DNA of 64,000 nucleotides from an uncultured Flavobacterium sp. (GTDB taxonomy: Bacteria > Bacteroidota > Bacteroidia > Flavobacteriales > Flavobacteriaceae). The stretch spans positions 16,860-80,859 of the forward strand of contig CANROJ010000005.1 in NCBI GenBank assembly GCA_947632215.1, given 5' to 3'. A program made the position numbers and the translations under genes. A model generated the notes under the pieces. It ran no database searches, was not told where the DNA came from, and saw only the letters and a list, made by a program, of their open reading frames with translations. Of this stretch, positions 9,122 to 17,485 are shown piece by piece (position 1 is the first letter of the stretch; each line of letters begins with the position of its first letter).

Positions 9122-9828
9122 AAGTTCTCTAATTCTTTTAATGAGATTTTATTTTCATATATAGCCTTACCAACTATTGCTCCATAGCATCCTATTTGCT
9201 TTAACTCTTGTAAATCTTCTAAGGAGCTAATACCACCAGATGCAATTAACTTTAATTTATTTTGTTTTAATATTTGTTTATACAAGCTCACACTAGGTCC
9301 TTGTAACATACCATCTTTATCAATATCAGTAACTATAGCATATTGTACTGATTTAAGGATATACTGATTCAAGTAAGAAAGTATCTCGGTGTCACTTTGA
9401 TCTAACCAACCTCTTGTTTTAATCATAGAATCTTTAGAGTCAGCACCCAATATCACCTTATCTGATCCATACTGATTTAGCCATTTTTCAAATAAATCAG
9501 GATCTTTATAAGCTATACTACCCACACTTATTTGGCTTGCCCCACAATCAAAAGCTCTTTGGACTTGGTCTGTGCTAGAGAGTCCACCCGAGAAATCAAC
9601 CCTTAGTGAAGTTGCGTTACAGATCTTTTCTAAAGACTTATAATTAACCACCTTTGCGGATTTTGCCCCATCTAGATCTACTAGGTGTAAATGAGTTAAT
9701 CCATGATCCTGAAAAGATTTAGCTAAGTCTACTACATTGCTAGAATATATTTTTTGTGTAGAATAATCACCCTTACTAAGTCGTACCGATTTTCCCTCTA
9801 TAATATCGATGGCTGGAATTATTATCAT
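9115..9828 (-). CDS. hisA: ProFAR isomerase
   Basis: Step 4 of histidine synthesis: Amadori isomerisation of ProFAR to PRFAR. A 237-aa (beta/alpha)8 barrel related to HisF. The start is MIIIPAIDIIEGKSVRLSKG with the catalytic Asp in PAIDI; the second catalytic Asp is in VTDIDKDGML, and the phosphate loops SGGLSS and ASGGISS are present. Length is normal. The 91-nt gap upstream, where flavobacterial operons usually carry hisH, holds no glutaminase gene. The gene is 7 nt overlapped with hisF. Confidence 0.96.
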   Translation of the reverse strand: MIIIPAIDIIEGKSVRLSKGDYSTQKIYSSNVVDLAKSFQDHGLTHLHLVDLDGAKSAKVVNYKSLEKICNATSLRVDFSGGLSSTDQVQRAFDCGASQISVGSIAYKDPDLFEKWLNQYGSDKVILGADSKDSMIKTRGWLDQSDTEILSYLNQYILKSVQYAIVTDIDKDGMLQGPSVSLYKQILKQNKLKLIASGGISSLEDLQELKQIGCYGAIVGKAIYENKISLKELENLW

Positions 9829-9919
9829 TTGCTTATCGCTTTATTTATTTTTTTCTCTTACTACGGCCTTGAATAAAGAAACAGCAGTACTCTAAATTTC
9901 TTTGTCTTTCGCTCTTTAG

Positions 9920-11032
9920 TTACAATACTCCCTTACTACTAGGAATACTATAATTTTGGTTCTTTGAAGTGGCTAATCTTAGTGCTTTAGCAAAGCATTT
10001 AAAAATAGACTCTATCTTATGATGCTCATTATCTCCGGTTGCCTTTATGTTTAAATTACATCCTGCACCTTGACAAAAACTCTCAAAGAAATGAGAGAAC
10101 ATCTCACAAGGCATATCACCTACTTTTTCTCTTTTAAAATCTGCATCCCACACTAAAAATGGGCGATTACTAAAGTCAATAGCCACTGAGGTTAAAGCAT
10201 CATCCATTGGAAGAGAGAATCCATATCTTTCAATAGCTTTTTTACTACCTAAGGCTTCTTGAAAAGCTTGTCCTAAAGCTAGTGCGGTATCTTCTATAGT
10301 GTGGTGCTCATCTACCCATAGATCGCCTTTTACTTTAACTTGCAGCCCGATGTTTCCATGCTTTTGAATTTGAGCTAACATATGGTCAAAAAAGCCTAAA
10401 CCACTTTGTATATCACAACACTTGCTCCAATCCAGGTTTACCATCACCTCTATGTCTGTCTCCTTAGTTTTTCTTTGAACTCTAGCGGTTCTATACTGAC
10501 CTTTTAAAAAAGTATAGATTTCTTGCCATTCTTTAGTAAACAGAGCTACCTCTTGTTTGCCTTGTATATCAGTATTAGTAGTTGGATCAACAATAACAAT
10601 ACTTTTAGCTCCTAGGTTCTTTGCTAATTGCAGATCACTTAAACGGTCGCCTATAACAAAAGAGTTTTCTAAATCATACTGGCCATAAACATATTTGCTT
10701 AACATCCCTATACCTGGTTTTCTATTGATAGAGTTCTCACTAGGTAAAGAAGGATCAATAAAAATATCTGCAAAACTTACTCCCTGACTCTCTAAGAGTT
10801 GGATCATTGCATTTTGTACTGGCCAGAAATCCTCCAGGGCAAAACTATCGGTTCCCAATCCATCTTGATTACTTACCAAAACAAGCACATAGTCGGTTTC
10901 TTTAGCAATTCTACTCAGACAAACCACTACATCTTTTACATATCGCATCTTTTGAAAACTATCGATTTGAAAATCTTCTGGCTCCTGTAATATGGTTCCA
11001 TCTCTATCTATAAATAATACTTTCTTTTTCAT
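9920..11032 (-). CDS. hisB: Bifunctional histidinol-phosphatase / imidazoleglycerol-phosphate dehydratase
   Basis: Catalyses steps 6 and 8 of the pathway. The 370-aa chain is the HisNB fusion. Residues 1-165 form a HAD phosphatase with the nucleophile motif FIDRDGT, VSNQDG as motif 2 and a later GDRLSD. Residues about 185-370 form the IGP dehydratase, with FFDHMLAQIQKHG and DEHHTIEDTALALGQ providing metal-binding His and Glu, and the repeat-related HKIESIFKCFAKAL near the C-terminus. It starts 1 nt after the hisC stop, so the two are probably coupled. Both active-site sets look complete. Confidence 0.96.
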   Translation of the reverse strand: MKKKVLFIDRDGTILQEPEDFQIDSFQKMRYVKDVVVCLSRIAKETDYVLVLVSNQDGLGTDSFALEDFWPVQNAMIQLLESQGVSFADIFIDPSLPSENSINRKPGIGMLSKYVYGQYDLENSFVIGDRLSDLQLAKNLGAKSIVIVDPTTNTDIQGKQEVALFTKEWQEIYTFLKGQYRTARVQRKTKETDIEVMVNLDWSKCCDIQSGLGFFDHMLAQIQKHGNIGLQVKVKGDLWVDEHHTIEDTALALGQAFQEALGSKKAIERYGFSLPMDDALTSVAIDFSNRPFLVWDADFKREKVGDMPCEMFSHFFESFCQGAGCNLNIKATGDNEHHKIESIFKCFAKALRLATSKNQNYSIPSSKGVL

Positions 11033-11033
11033 T

Positions 11034-12080
11034 TTAAAGGTTTTTTAAACACTGAATTACTAACTTATTCTCTAAAGGGGTTCCCACTGATATACGCAAA
11101 GCCCCTGGCTTGACCCCTTGCCTATCTCTTACCAAAATACCCTTGTCAAGTAAGGCATTGTAAACTTTTGTGGCATCAAGAAAGACTACCAATAAAAAGT
11201 TAGCATCCGAGGGGTAAACCTTCTTCACTAAAGGTAGTAAGGCTAATTCTTGACTCAGAAACTCTCTTTGGTCTATAATCCACTGGGTAGTTTGCTTGAC
11301 AAAGTTGCTGTTTTGTAAAACCTCTATAGCTTTTTCTTGATTGACTTGACTAATATTATAGGGAGATTTAACTTTGTTGAAAATCTCTACTAACTCCTGG
11401 TCCATAAAAGCCATTCCAATGCGAAGAGCTGCCCCGGCCCAAGCCTTAGATAAAGTCTGCAGTACAATTACATTATTACAACAAAGAAAACTATCTTGCA
11501 GAAAAGGTTTCTGTGCAAAATCAATATAAGCCTGATCTAAAATAACGATACCTTGAAACTCTTGAATAAGCTTCTGGATCAAGTCCGTATCTAAAAGATT
11601 TCCAGTGGGGTTATTTACCTGACAGATAAACAACAACTTTGCATCTTGCACCTGTAATACCTCTTGAACTACTCTATCAGACAAACTAAAATCCTGTTCT
11701 AGGTTTACCTCAACAATAGGGGTTTGATGAATATCTCCATAAACCTTATACATACCGTAGCTAGGTCGCAGGACAACAGCCTTGTCTACTAAAGGTTGAC
11801 AGAAGATGCGAAACGCTAAATCAATTACCTCATCACTACCATTGGAAAGAAATATATTTTGTTGTGGAATTTGCTTTACCTTAGATAAAATCTGTTTTAC
11901 TTTACTTTGGTATGGATCACAATACCTATTATATTCTCCAAATGGATTCTCATTGGCATCTAACAAGACAACTTGCTTCTCTAGGTAATCCAACTTCTCT
12001 GACCTAGCACTACTATAAGGCTGTAAATTCCAAATATTTGGTCTAACAACACTTTGGAATTCTATATTTTTACTTTTCAT
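11034..12080 (-). CDS. hisC: Histidinol-phosphate aminotransferase
   Basis: PLP enzyme (fold type I, 348 aa) that transaminates imidazole acetol phosphate with glutamate, step 7. FLSNGSDEVIDLAFR gives the cofactor phosphate site, VNNPTGN and DQAYIDF the PLP ring contacts, and LQTLSKAWAGAALRIG the Schiff-base Lys. The C-terminal GALRISVGTPLEN contains the substrate-carboxylate Arg. The start overlaps hisD by 11 nt. Ordinary family member; some HisC proteins also act on aromatic amino acids, which cannot be excluded. Confidence 0.96.
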   Translation of the reverse strand: MKSKNIEFQSVVRPNIWNLQPYSSARSEKLDYLEKQVVLLDANENPFGEYNRYCDPYQSKVKQILSKVKQIPQQNIFLSNGSDEVIDLAFRIFCQPLVDKAVVLRPSYGMYKVYGDIHQTPIVEVNLEQDFSLSDRVVQEVLQVQDAKLLFICQVNNPTGNLLDTDLIQKLIQEFQGIVILDQAYIDFAQKPFLQDSFLCCNNVIVLQTLSKAWAGAALRIGMAFMDQELVEIFNKVKSPYNISQVNQEKAIEVLQNSNFVKQTTQWIIDQREFLSQELALLPLVKKVYPSDANFLLVVFLDATKVYNALLDKGILVRDRQGVKPGALRISVGTPLENKLVIQCLKNL

Positions 12081-13362
12081 CTTGAATCTTTTTTAATCGG
12101 ATACTCACTGCCATTTTGTGTGCAAGTAATCCTTCGCTTTGTGCTAATACTTCAATGGTTGGTCCTAAATTTTCAATGCCTTGTTGGCTGATGCTCTGAA
12201 AGGTAATTTGCTTGGAAAAGCTATCCACGCTAAGTCCGCTATATCCCCTAGCATACCCACTAGTTGGTAAGGTATGATTGGTACCTGAGGCATAATCACC
12301 TGCACTCTCACAGGCATATTTACCTAAGAAAACCGAACCTGCGTTTTGTATTTGACCCACATAATCACAGGCATTTTCAAAACTAAGTATAAGGTGCTCC
12401 GGGGCATACACATTACTGAATTCGATACACTGAGCCAGTGTAGAGAAATACACACAAAAACTATTCTCTAAAGCCTCTTTGGCTATTGCAGCTCTAGGCA
12501 AATCTTCACATTGTGTTTCGATGGCCTGTTTTACTTGAGCGATTTTCTCTAAAGAAGTACTCAAAAGAACAACCTGAGAATCCACACCATGCTCACATTG
12601 ACTTAGTAAATCACTAGCTATAAAATCCGCATCGCTATCCTTAGTGGCTATAACTAAGACTTCACTAGGTCCAGCTGGCATATCAATAGCTACCCCATCT
12701 GATTGTACTAACTCCTTTGCCTTGGTTACCCACTGATTCCCTGGACCGAATATCTTATCGACCCGTTCTATACTTTGAGTTCCATAGGCTAAGGCGGCTA
12801 TTGCTTGAGCTCCTCCCACTTTGTAAATCTTATCGATTCCCAACAAACTAGCTACATATAAAACCTCGGGTGAAACACTTTGATCCTTTTGACAAGGGGT
12901 ACATACCGATATAGAAGAACAACCAGCGAGTTTAGCAGGAATCCCCAACATAAGTAATGTACTAAATAAAGCGGCGCTACCTCCAGGAATATACAATCCA
13001 ACTTTACCAATACCCACTTGCTTTCTAAAACACTTCACTCCAGGGGTCGTTTCAATAACGGGTTGTTGGATTAATTGAGCTTTGTGAAAAATGTAAATAT
13101 TATCATATGCAACATCTATGGCATCTTTAAAGGCTTGACTAACTTTCTCTTTCGCTTGAGCAATCTGCTGATCACTTACCTGTATTTGATCTAACTCGAC
13201 TTTATCAATCTGCTTGGTAAGACTAAAAAGAGCTTGGTCTTTCTGGGTTTTTACCATCTCTAAGATAGCCTGTACCTTTGGAGTTATTACACAGGTATCT
13301 TGTAGTGGTCTTTGACAAATCTTTGCCCAAGTATCTTTGGATGGATTATTATATTCTTGCAT
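12070..13362 (-). CDS. hisD: Histidinol dehydrogenase
   Basis: Zinc enzyme of 430 aa carrying out the last two oxidations from histidinol to histidine with NAD+. Recognised by GKVGLYIPGG, KIFGPGNQWVTKAK, DMPAGPSEVLVIA, LSQCEHGVDSQ (metal ligands Gln and His), YAPEHLIL (catalytic Glu-His) and SGTNHTLPTSGYARGYSGL near the C-terminus. The N-terminal lobe is slightly divergent but length is standard. It lies 14 nt after hisG and overlaps hisC. Confidence 0.97.
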   Translation of the reverse strand: MQEYNNPSKDTWAKICQRPLQDTCVITPKVQAILEMVKTQKDQALFSLTKQIDKVELDQIQVSDQQIAQAKEKVSQAFKDAIDVAYDNIYIFHKAQLIQQPVIETTPGVKCFRKQVGIGKVGLYIPGGSAALFSTLLMLGIPAKLAGCSSISVCTPCQKDQSVSPEVLYVASLLGIDKIYKVGGAQAIAALAYGTQSIERVDKIFGPGNQWVTKAKELVQSDGVAIDMPAGPSEVLVIATKDSDADFIASDLLSQCEHGVDSQVVLLSTSLEKIAQVKQAIETQCEDLPRAAIAKEALENSFCVYFSTLAQCIEFSNVYAPEHLILSFENACDYVGQIQNAGSVFLGKYACESAGDYASGTNHTLPTSGYARGYSGLSVDSFSKQITFQSISQQGIENLGPTIEVLAQSEGLLAHKMAVSIRLKKIQDEK

Positions 13363-13376
13363 AGCTATTGTAATTA

Positions 13377-14234
13377 TTAAAGGATCATCTTTTCAATTGG
13401 AACAACCAAAATACCTTGGGCTCCGGCTTGTTTTAACTTTTGAATGTTTTCCCAAAAATCATCTTCTTTGATAACAGAATGTACAGAAGACCAGCCACTG
13501 GTAGCCAGAGGAAGAACACTTGGACTCTTTACCCCTGGAAGTATAGAGATAATCTGCTGAATTTTATCATTAGGAGCATTCAGCAAGATGTATTTGTTTT
13601 CTTTGGAAAGTAAAAGAGCCTGAATTCTGGCCTGTAGTCTTTCTAAAAGACTTTGTTTATCTTTACTCAGCTCTGGGTTTTGGATTAAAACAGCTTGGCT
13701 TTGCAAGATCACCTCTACTTCTTTTAAACCGTTACTCATCAAGGTAGAGCCGCTACTAACGATATCACATACTCCTTGAGCCAGTCCAATACTAGGAGCA
13801 ATCTCCACGCTTCCTGAAATAGTTTCAATACCCGCGTTGATATTATTGTCTTGTAAAAACTTTTGAAGAATCTTAGGATAAGATGTAGCTATTTTTTTGT
13901 CTTGGAAGTATTCTAGCCCAGGGTAGTTGACTTCTTTAGGCACAGCCAAGGAAAGTCTACAGAATGAAAAACCTAATTTTTCAGTAACTAAAAGTGGAAG
14001 ATCCTCCTCTAAGAAAACGTTTTGACCAATAATTCCAATATCGGCTACACCACTTTGTACGTATCTTGGAATATCATCATCTCTTAGAAATAAAACCTCT
14101 ATAGGAAAGTTGGTACTTTGAGCTTTTAATTTACCCGCACCATAAGGTATTTTTATACCACATTGTTTTAAAAGTTCTAAAGACTTTTCGCTTAAACGTC
14201 CACCCTTTTGAATGGCTAAAATTAATTTTGACAT
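13377..14234 (-). CDS. hisG: ATP phosphoribosyltransferase, long form
   Basis: First and committed step of histidine synthesis: joins ATP and PRPP. The start chosen is ATG 14234 (MSKLILAIQKGGRLSEKSLE), giving 285 aa, because homologues begin there and the 20 extra codons of the track run through the attenuator region. Residues 1-215 are the catalytic periplasmic-binding-protein-like domain, with GVADIGIIGQNV and SGSTLMSNGLKEVE (PRPP loop). The last 75 or so residues are the ACT-like regulatory domain of the hexameric, histidine-inhibited long form. First structural gene of the operon, about 70 nt behind an attenuator terminator, so likely under both feedback and attenuation control. Confidence 0.96.
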   Translation of the reverse strand: MSKLILAIQKGGRLSEKSLELLKQCGIKIPYGAGKLKAQSTNFPIEVLFLRDDDIPRYVQSGVADIGIIGQNVFLEEDLPLLVTEKLGFSFCRLSLAVPKEVNYPGLEYFQDKKIATSYPKILQKFLQDNNINAGIETISGSVEIAPSIGLAQGVCDIVSSGSTLMSNGLKEVEVILQSQAVLIQNPELSKDKQSLLERLQARIQALLLSKENKYILLNAPNDKIQQIISILPGVKSPSVLPLATSGWSSVHSVIKEDDFWENIQKLKQAGAQGILVVPIEKMIL

Positions 14235-14303
14235 CGTTTGTATTTTTTTACTCCCAAAACGAGTCGACAAACGGTTCAAAACAATGCAATACAAAAAGCG
14301 TAA

Positions 14304-14338
14304 AACAAAAAAATCCCGTTTGATGACTCAAACGGGAT
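14304..14338 (-). terminator. Attenuator terminator of the his operon
   Basis: Perfect 10-bp stem ATCCCGTTTG / CAAACGGGAT with a 6-nt loop, followed on the minus strand by TTTTTTTGTTTT. It lies between the His-rich leader ORF and hisG, so transcription must read through it to express the operon. Confidence 0.92.
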
Positions 14339-14386
14339 AATTAGTTATTTTATTAGTTTACATAAATCACAACATTATCGGCTCGC

Positions 14387-14434
14387 TTAAGTGCAAGTAA
14401 AATGATGATGATGATGGAATTTATTTGTAAACAT
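14387..14434 (-). CDS. hisL: Histidine operon leader peptide (HisL-type, five His codons)
   Basis: A 15-codon ORF, too short for the track, reads MFTNKFHHHHHFTCT on the minus strand. Five consecutive CAT codons ahead of a terminator and hisG are the hallmark of a ribosome-mediated histidine attenuator. The ORF starts about 16 nt after the predicted transcription start. Codons 1-6 (GTTTACA..AATAAAT, 14419-14432) are complementary to ATTTATGTAAAC downstream (14356-14367), and part of that second segment (AAAC, TAAT) can also pair with the region leading into the terminator's left arm. A ribosome stalled at the His codons would cover the first segment, freeing the second to oppose the terminator. 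The peptide is probably not functional itself. ORF and terminator are directly visible; the switching model is inference. Confidence 0.88.
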   Translation of the reverse strand: MFTNKFHHHHHFTCT

Positions 14435-14456
14435 TATTTGTCTTATTTGTATGGAG

Positions 14457-14485
14457 CAAATGTAGAAGTTTTTTTGTCTTACAAA
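14457..14485 (-). promoter_or_regulatory. his operon promoter
   Basis: TTTG (14485-14482), 17 nt, then TACATTTG (14464-14457): a full match to the Bacteroidota -33/-7 consensus with good spacing. The predicted start near 14451 leaves a 16-nt leader before hisL. Confidence 0.8.
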
Positions 14486-14835
14486 GCAATGAAAATGGAA
14501 TTATTTTTTATTTTTTTTTTCAAAGCAGCTTTACAAAACAAATAAACCACTAATTACAAGTTAATTACAAAACAAAAAAAGTAGCAAAAAATTAAGTAAA
14601 AATAAAAACAAATGAGCTTATTTAAGTCTATCAGCACAAAAAATAGACTACTAGAAAACTATAAAACATTAAAAAACGCCTTAAATAATTTTTAATCTAT
14701 TTTATAAACTCTACTAATTCGTTAGGTAAAATAAAAATTTGCTTGGCTTAAAGTAAATAATAGGCATTAGTATTTTTTCAAAAAGCAAAAGATCTAATCC
14801 TCTTTGGGATAAGCACAACAATATTAGTTACAAAA
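14486..14835. other. AT-rich gap upstream of the his promoter
   Basis: About 350 bp with long A and T runs and stops in all frames. I see no gene, RNA or repeat in it. Confidence 0.5.
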
Positions 14836-14883
14836 AAAGGCATAGTAGCGGCTTTAACAACCTTGTGCTACTATGCCCTTTTT
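14836..14883. terminator. Bidirectional terminator-like hairpin
   Basis: 11-bp stem GGCATAGTAGC / GCTACTATGCC flanked by A7 on the left and T5 on the right, so it could stop transcription from either side. No gene adjoins it on the left; it may end a transcript from the lipoprotein gene 330 nt away or an unrecognised small RNA. Confidence 0.65.
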
Positions 14884-15205
14884 GTATCTTATATACTTGG
14901 CATTTTGATTTTTGTCGACTGTTTTAGATAATCTTTAATAAAATAATATGACCCTAATAAATCCATAAAGCTGCTAACACTCCTGGCTAAAAGGGTCATA
15001 AGTAAAATAACTAACTTCAAATGAAACATTTGAGATTATAATAAAATGCCTGCGACTAACTCCATTAATACCTCTACAGGATGATACTAAAAAGAGCCTT
15101 TATTATAATATTGTTTAATTCCTTGCAGATTGCCCTTTTAAAAAGCATAAGCAGCAATAGGAAAGAATTGTATTTATTCGTATTTTAATAACTAAATCCT
15201 AGGGA
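14884..15205. other. Gap with nested inverted repeats, possible small RNA
   Basis: No ORF is convincing. TATGACCCT (14947-14955) pairs with AGGGTCATA (14992-15000), and TCAAATG-AAA-CATTTGA (15017-15033) forms a tight hairpin. Two structured elements beside a two-way terminator could be a small RNA or a long 3' UTR of the lipoprotein gene. Confidence 0.3.
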
Positions 15206-15676
15206 TTAGTTTTCTCCAATTAATTTATAGTTTCCATATAAAGAAGCTCCTTCAGCACAGTACTGCTGTAATACTCCTCTATCTCCTTCATTTACCGTAT
15301 CAATGGTTAACATACCTTTTTCAAAAAAGAAATTTACTTCAACACCATGTAATTTAGTTTGGTAATGTGTAGGTGTAACTTTCTGAGCTGTAGTTTGCAA
15401 CGAACAATTGGTCTGGGTATTCTCCGGTGGAGAGCTAACTAGAATATTAGCCACTTGTTTGTCGTCTCCCTCTAAAAGAACCTCTACCTGCACATAATTA
15501 TCTGGTCTGTTTTGACCATGGCCATCATGTACTAAAATATATACCCCATTTGTTGGTAATAATTCTGCAGCTTGTTTTTGTAAAGCAGCTTCTTCTTTCT
15601 TTTGTCCTTCACAACTAACTAAAGAAAATGTTAAACAAAATACTAAAGCAGCTATGCCCGATATTCTTTTTATCAT
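15206..15676 (-). CDS. Small lipoprotein of unknown function
   Basis: 156 aa. The signal peptide ends in the lipobox LVSC, so the mature protein starts at Cys22 or thereabouts and is membrane-anchored, facing periplasm or surface. After a short charged spacer (EGQKKEEAALQKQ) the rest looks like a beta-rich domain with three further cysteines. I do not recognise the family; a distant NlpE-like or DUF lipoprotein is possible. It has its own promoter and no same-strand partner close by. Only export and anchoring are supported. Confidence 0.75.
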   Translation of the reverse strand: MIKRISGIAALVFCLTFSLVSCEGQKKEEAALQKQAAELLPTNGVYILVHDGHGQNRPDNYVQVEVLLEGDDKQVANILVSSPPENTQTNCSLQTTAQKVTPTHYQTKLHGVEVNFFFEKGMLTIDTVNEGDRGVLQQYCAEGASLYGNYKLIGEN

Positions 15677-15697
15677 AACTAATGTGTTTTTTATTTA

Positions 15698-15728
15698 CAA
15701 ATATAGTCATATTTAGCAATATTTTCAA
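15698..15728 (-). promoter_or_regulatory. Promoter of the 15.2-15.7 kb lipoprotein gene
   Basis: TTG (15728-15726), 20 nt, then TATATTTG (15705-15698), an exact -7 box. The ATG is about 15-20 nt downstream of the predicted start. Confidence 0.65.
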
Positions 15729-15872
15729 CACATTTGAAAATATTTGAATACTAAGCAAATCAGAATAAAAGTTAAATAATATATTTTTAACATAATTAAG
15801 TATTTTATTCTCCATTTTTTACCACTCATTAGAATAGAAAATCCTTTGTAGCAGATCTTTAAATAAAAACCT

Positions 15873-15926
15873 TTAAAAAAAATACCCTATAGCTTATATC
15901 CAAATTGGATAAAAACTATAGGGTAT
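15873..15926 (-). terminator. Terminator of the aminopeptidase P gene
   Basis: ATACCCTATAG / CTATAGGGTAT stem with an inner TATCC / GGATA helix; on the minus strand it is followed by ATTTTTTTT. It lies about 70 nt after the stop codon. Confidence 0.8.
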
Positions 15927-15995
15927 TTATAGGTAAACAAACTAGGTTTACTACCTAATAAAAGACTCATTTAGTAGTGTAATCTATTGTTTATT

Positions 15996-17390
15996 CTAAC
16001 GATGATCTCTTTTATACTGTTCTATTTCCTTTACAGTTTTAATTAACTCCGGTCCTAGTAAACGGTAAGAGTTATCTTGAATTAAAAAGTTGTCCTCGAT
16101 GCGAATTCCACCAAAATCTACAAAATCATTTAAGCGATCATAATTTATAAACTCACTATATTTTTTGTCTTTACTCCAGCGTTGTATTAATTCTGGAATA
16201 AAATAGATCCCAGGTTCGATTGTTACCACGTGACCTTTTTTAAGCTCTTTACCCAAGCGCAGAGATTTAAGCCCAAACTGCTGGGTTTCTTTTTTAAGTG
16301 TTGGCGTGTAACCTACGTACTGTTCTCCTAGGTCTTCCATATCGTGAACATCTAGCCCCATCATATGACCTAATCCACATTGAAAAAACATGGTATGGGC
16401 ATGATTCTCTACAGCATCCTGGGCATTGCCTTTCATTATTCCCATCTCAATTAATCCCTCACAAATTACTCTTGAAGCCCTTAGGTGAATATCTCTAAAA
16501 GCCACATTGGGTGCCAACATGGATTTTGCTTGGTTAAAGGATTGTAAAACGATATTGTAAAGCTGTTTTTGAACATCACTAAAAGTGTCTGAAACAGGAA
16601 TGGTACGAGTAAGGTCAGAGGCGTAACCACTTTTTACCTCACAACCAGAATCGTTTAATAACAACTGACCTGCTGCAAGAGTATTTTGCTGATAGTGATT
16701 ATGGAGAATCTCTCCGTGAATTGTCACAATACTAGGATAAGCTAACTCACAATTTCTAGAAGCGGCTAAATGAGCAATCGCACTGGCTATCTCATATTCT
16801 TTGACTCCAACACGGGCCATGCGCATAGAGAGTAAATGCATATCTACCGATACCTCTAGGGCTTGTTCGATTTGCTGAATTTCTTCGGGCTGTTTTATTT
16901 CTCTTTGGGCTACAACTGCTTTAATAAAAGCCACGGAGCTTCTCAGGTTTTGAATTGGAATAGATAGTAAATCACTTAAGAGTATTTGATTATAACTTTG
17001 GTAAGCTGGTAAATAATGAACCTCTCTACCCTTTGCTATAGCCTTGGTTATGTAGTCCTTTAAGCTAGAAAATGGAGCAGTATCTTGCACCCCTACAAGT
17101 AAACTTTTTTGCTTTATGGTTTCTTGACGTCCCATCCATACGATTTGATCCATGGACATTTCGTCTGCAAAAACAATAGTTTCTCCCTTGTCAAGGTCCA
17201 TAACCCCTGCCATATTTGGTTCTGAAATACCAAAGTAATATAAAAAGGTACTGTCTTGGCGAAATCTATAGGTATTGTCCATGAAGTTTATAGGACTCTG
17301 CCTATTACCCAAAAATAATAATAGACCTGTTTCAGGAAAGTTATTCTTTAAAACCTCTCTCCTGTTTATATAAGTTTTCGTACTAAACAT
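15996..17390 (-). CDS. Aminopeptidase P family metallopeptidase (Xaa-Pro aminopeptidase)
   Basis: M24B peptidase that removes an N-terminal residue preceding proline; cytosolic, two-metal enzyme. The N-terminal third (about 1-165) is the creatinase-like domain with YRFRQDSTFLYYFGI. The pita-bread catalytic domain supplies the metal ligands: Asp in LLNDSGCE, Asp in YASDLTRTIPV, His in CGLGHMMGLDVHD, Glu in TIEPGIYFIPE and Glu in GGIRIEDNFLI, all present. The second in-frame ATG (MFSTKTYINRR) at 17390 matches how homologues begin, giving 464 aa. It appears monocistronic with its own terminator. A 12-bp imperfect inverted repeat spans the gap to the SWIM gene. Confidence 0.92.
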   Translation of the reverse strand: MFSTKTYINRREVLKNNFPETGLLLFLGNRQSPINFMDNTYRFRQDSTFLYYFGISEPNMAGVMDLDKGETIVFADEMSMDQIVWMGRQETIKQKSLLVGVQDTAPFSSLKDYITKAIAKGREVHYLPAYQSYNQILLSDLLSIPIQNLRSSVAFIKAVVAQREIKQPEEIQQIEQALEVSVDMHLLSMRMARVGVKEYEIASAIAHLAASRNCELAYPSIVTIHGEILHNHYQQNTLAAGQLLLNDSGCEVKSGYASDLTRTIPVSDTFSDVQKQLYNIVLQSFNQAKSMLAPNVAFRDIHLRASRVICEGLIEMGIMKGNAQDAVENHAHTMFFQCGLGHMMGLDVHDMEDLGEQYVGYTPTLKKETQQFGLKSLRLGKELKKGHVVTIEPGIYFIPELIQRWSKDKKYSEFINYDRLNDFVDFGGIRIEDNFLIQDNSYRLLGPELIKTVKEIEQYKRDHR

Positions 17391-17404
17391 ATGCATCGTT
17401 TTTA

Positions 17405-17482
17405 AGTGATACCAAGGTAATGACTTCTTTTTTATTTACAAGATAATCTCACTAATAGTTTTAGTACTTACTTGGCATCACT
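17405..17482. repeat. Inverted repeat in the aminopeptidase P upstream region
   Basis: AGTGATACCAAG (17405-17416) pairs with CTTGGCATCACT (17471-17482) with one mismatch across a 54-nt loop. It fills almost the whole gap between the SWIM-gene stop and the next start; operator or mRNA structure are both possible. Confidence 0.4.
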
Positions 17483-17485
17483 GAA

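Noticed and set aside
9829-9919. hisH remnant reading STAVSLFKAVVREKNK
   Set aside because: Too short and lacks the glutaminase triad; listed only as a possibility within the hisH finding, not as a feature.
14390-14416. ATGATGATGATGATG read as a plus-strand simple repeat
   Set aside because: On the minus strand it is exactly the five His codons of the leader peptide between a promoter and a terminator, so the functional reading is preferred.
14881-14910. TTGGCATTTTGATTTTTG as a sigma-54 site
   Set aside because: Has the -24 GG but lacks the -12 GC dinucleotide and no gene follows on the plus strand.
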